A DNA stretch of 64,000 bases from Nocardia vinacea NBRC 16497 (GTDB lineage: Bacteria; Actinomycetota; Actinomycetes; Mycobacteriales; Mycobacteriaceae), in assembly GCF_000308835.1 (NCBI RefSeq), contig NZ_BAGN01000129.1, forward strand, positions 1-64,000, read 5' to 3'. The position numbers were made by a program, and so were the translations under genes. Positions 62,447 to 64,000 of the stretch are shown one piece after another (position 1 is the stretch's first letter; each line of letters opens with the position of its first letter). A model generated the notes under the pieces. It had not been told where the DNA came from. It worked only from the letters and a program-made list of their open reading frames with translations, and did no database searches.

Positions 62447-63361
62447 CTGCGCCCGGCCGGCTCCCCCATCAGCACAACTGATCATCGCCATTCCGGCATA
62501 CGAGCCTATGGCGCTGGCTGCACAGCGATAACCGGCACCAAACCCTCACCACCGGTGTCGTCTCGCGGCCGCAGAGGTCCCAATCCCTATACAGCCTGGG
62601 GAATCAGAACTTCCGCGAGCGCCATGTGTGAATCACCGGCACCCGGGGGCTTGACATTTCGGCACATCCCCTCTGGTGGACCTGCTCTCACGCTGTGCCG
62701 GACCAACCTGCGCGGGATGGCGTGGCCGTTGGGGCCGTGACCGGTTGTGCATCAAGACAACTCGAGCATGGATGCACCACGCGGCGCGCGGCGCCCGTCT
62801 TGCTATCGCTTGTCACTGAGGCCGCCACATGCGGGGTCGCCATCCGCGCGTCGTGATGGCAGCATTCGACGCGAACGAGCTGTGTTCGTGCGGCTTTCGC
62901 GTCGCACGGTGGATCGGCTTTGCCAAGCCGACATAATTTGTCAATAATCAAGGGCACCTCGGTCGGCTGCGGTTGGGCACTCACACGACACGCACCGCGA
63001 ATCGGCACCTTCGAGGCATTGCGTCTGTGGTGAATTCATACGACAACCTCTAGAAGCCGGACCCGAGATGCTGCCATGTTCGGACGAGCAGGCGGGCGCA
63101 GGAAACAACGCCCGCAGCGGCACGAGTCGGGGTCGGCGCGTGCTGTCAGGGTTTCACATCGATCTCGTGCAAGTTGTCGTCTATATTACCGGTCGACTCG
63201 CCTGCGCATACGCGCCGACGGAGGTCGTTTCCTGGCTGATGATTCCAGTGGCCACCGGGTCGGCCGACAAGTTGACGTGTGGCCAACGCCCAGTCAGGAT
63301 CCCGCTCGAAGCTGTGCCGCGAGGCGGTCACCGGCTGGGACCGCTGTTTGTCGAGCGCACA
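62447..63361. other. Gene-free stretch of about 900 bases
   Basis: Open frames here are short and lack family motifs or ribosome-binding sites. No transposase, tRNA or strong palindrome was recognised. Probably degraded DNA of the element that carries the membrane protein at 61619. Confidence 0.45.
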
Positions 63362-63919
63362 TCAGGGGCTGGTCCGCAACGCCGCGAACGCGGCGGGCAC
63401 TGAAGTGGCCATCGTTATCCGTTCCAGCGCGGCCTTTCCGATGAAACCGCGGGTATGTAGTTCGGTGATCCATTCGAACAGTCCGCGGTAGTGGCCATAG
63501 GGATCGAGCATTACCACGGGTTTGTCGTGTATGCCGAGATCGGCGCTGGTCCAGATCTCGAGGAATTCTTCGAGGGTGCCGATGCCGCCGGGGAGGGTCA
63601 GGAAGGCGTCGGCGCGATCTGCCATGATCTGTTTGCGTTCTCGCATGGTTTCGGTGACGAGTAGTTCATCGGCGTGGATGTCGGCGACCTCACGGTGCAC
63701 CAGGTGTCTCGGGATGACGCCGAGGGTGTGCGCTCCGCCGGCTCGCGCCGCGGTGGCGACCGCGCCCATCATGGCGACGCGACCGCCGCCAGAGACCAAT
63801 TGCCAACTCCGGTCGGCGATTTCGGTGCCCACCTGGGTGGCCAAAGCCAGATGCACGGGGTCGACGGTGCTCGCCGAGCAGTACACGCATACCGAATATC
63901 GACGCGCGGACCCGCTCAC
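63362..63919 (-). CDS. LOG-family nucleotide phosphoribohydrolase
   Basis: The 185-residue protein has the two LOG signatures, VSGGGRVAMMGAVA and LPGGIGTLEEFLE, of the family that cleaves ribose 5-phosphate from cytokinin nucleotides or AMP-like compounds. SVCVYCSAS is the typical N-terminus. I chose the GTG at 63919 because it overlaps the TGA of an upstream frame (GTGA), which supports coupling; a TTG at 63943 is possible. Many bacteria carry such a gene without a known hormone role. Confidence 0.87.
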   Translation of the reverse strand: MSGSARRYSVCVYCSASTVDPVHLALATQVGTEIADRSWQLVSGGGRVAMMGAVATAARAGGAHTLGVIPRHLVHREVADIHADELLVTETMRERKQIMADRADAFLTLPGGIGTLEEFLEIWTSADLGIHDKPVVMLDPYGHYRGLFEWITELHTRGFIGKAALERITMATSVPAAFAALRTSP

Positions 63920-64000
63920 TGGTTGCCCGCCGTTGCATCGCAATGGTCATCGGCTGTGTCGCTTCGCATGTAGATGACATCGAAGGTGTGTGGGTCATAG
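63916..64000 (-). CDS. C-terminal end of a gene running in from the right edge
   Basis: The minus strand is open from the window edge and reads YDPHTFDVIYMRSDTADDH to a TGA at 63916-63918. That stop overlaps the LOG start. Only 27 residues are visible and the family is not recognised. Confidence 0.5.
   Translation of the reverse strand, partial: YDPHTFDVIYMRSDTADDHCDATAGNQ

Overview
The window is high-GC actinobacterial DNA, most likely from Nocardia or a close relative in the Mycobacteriales. The evidence is a complete Pup-proteasome locus, an MspA-type porin, F420/deazaflavin-type proteins, many P450s and TetR regulators, and a conserved backbone that follows, from memory, the Mycobacterium tuberculosis order around Rv2072c-Rv2074 and Rv2089c-Rv2113. 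No rRNA, tRNA or CRISPR array was found.

Backbone left arm (1-12.4 kb): the 3' end of an SDR gene and a DapB-like oxidoreductase; cobL with a coupled SDR; a hypothetical protein; an F420-type PPOX protein; an M24 peptidase; a 5'-3' exonuclease; a Gln/Pro-rich DUF4333-like membrane protein; then helY, tatC and tatA, which read leftward. Backbone right arm (44.4-57 kb): a ketopantoate-reductase-like gene, pafC, pafB, a thiamine-binding protein, pafA, prcA, prcB, pup, dop and a DUF418 membrane protein, followed by small enzyme genes.

Between tatA and the paf genes lies about 32 kb of accessory DNA (12.4-44.4 kb). It carries three P450 genes, one intact ferredoxin, a Rieske oxygenase, a protein resembling both QueG and reductive dehalogenases, MFS exporters, an MspA porin, a deazaflavin nitroreductase-like protein, five TetR genes and a GH65 glycosidase. 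It also holds many broken genes: integrase and IS3 relics, a frameshifted SDR, truncated mmsA and Lrp, a split response regulator, decayed ferredoxins, and galE and amidohydrolase relics.

Eight related palindromes (half-site TTGCAGT) lie between 17.9 and 31.2 kb at the starts of tetR, ferredoxin-P450, an amidohydrolase, a membrane protein-MFS pair and the porin. They suggest one TetR-controlled uptake, oxidation and export regulon. The tetR-operator-ferredoxin block is duplicated at 31.0-31.4 kb; that copy has decayed, and its promoter now reads into a P450. A second palindrome (GACCATACA...TGTATGGTC) is shared by the nitroreductase-like gene and the Rieske oxygenase.

The right end (57.5-64 kb) has a TetR-AurF-like-Baeyer-Villiger monooxygenase cluster, a hydrolase stump where another insertion begins, a membrane protein preceded by two hairpins with the same loop, a gene-poor stretch, and a LOG-family gene.
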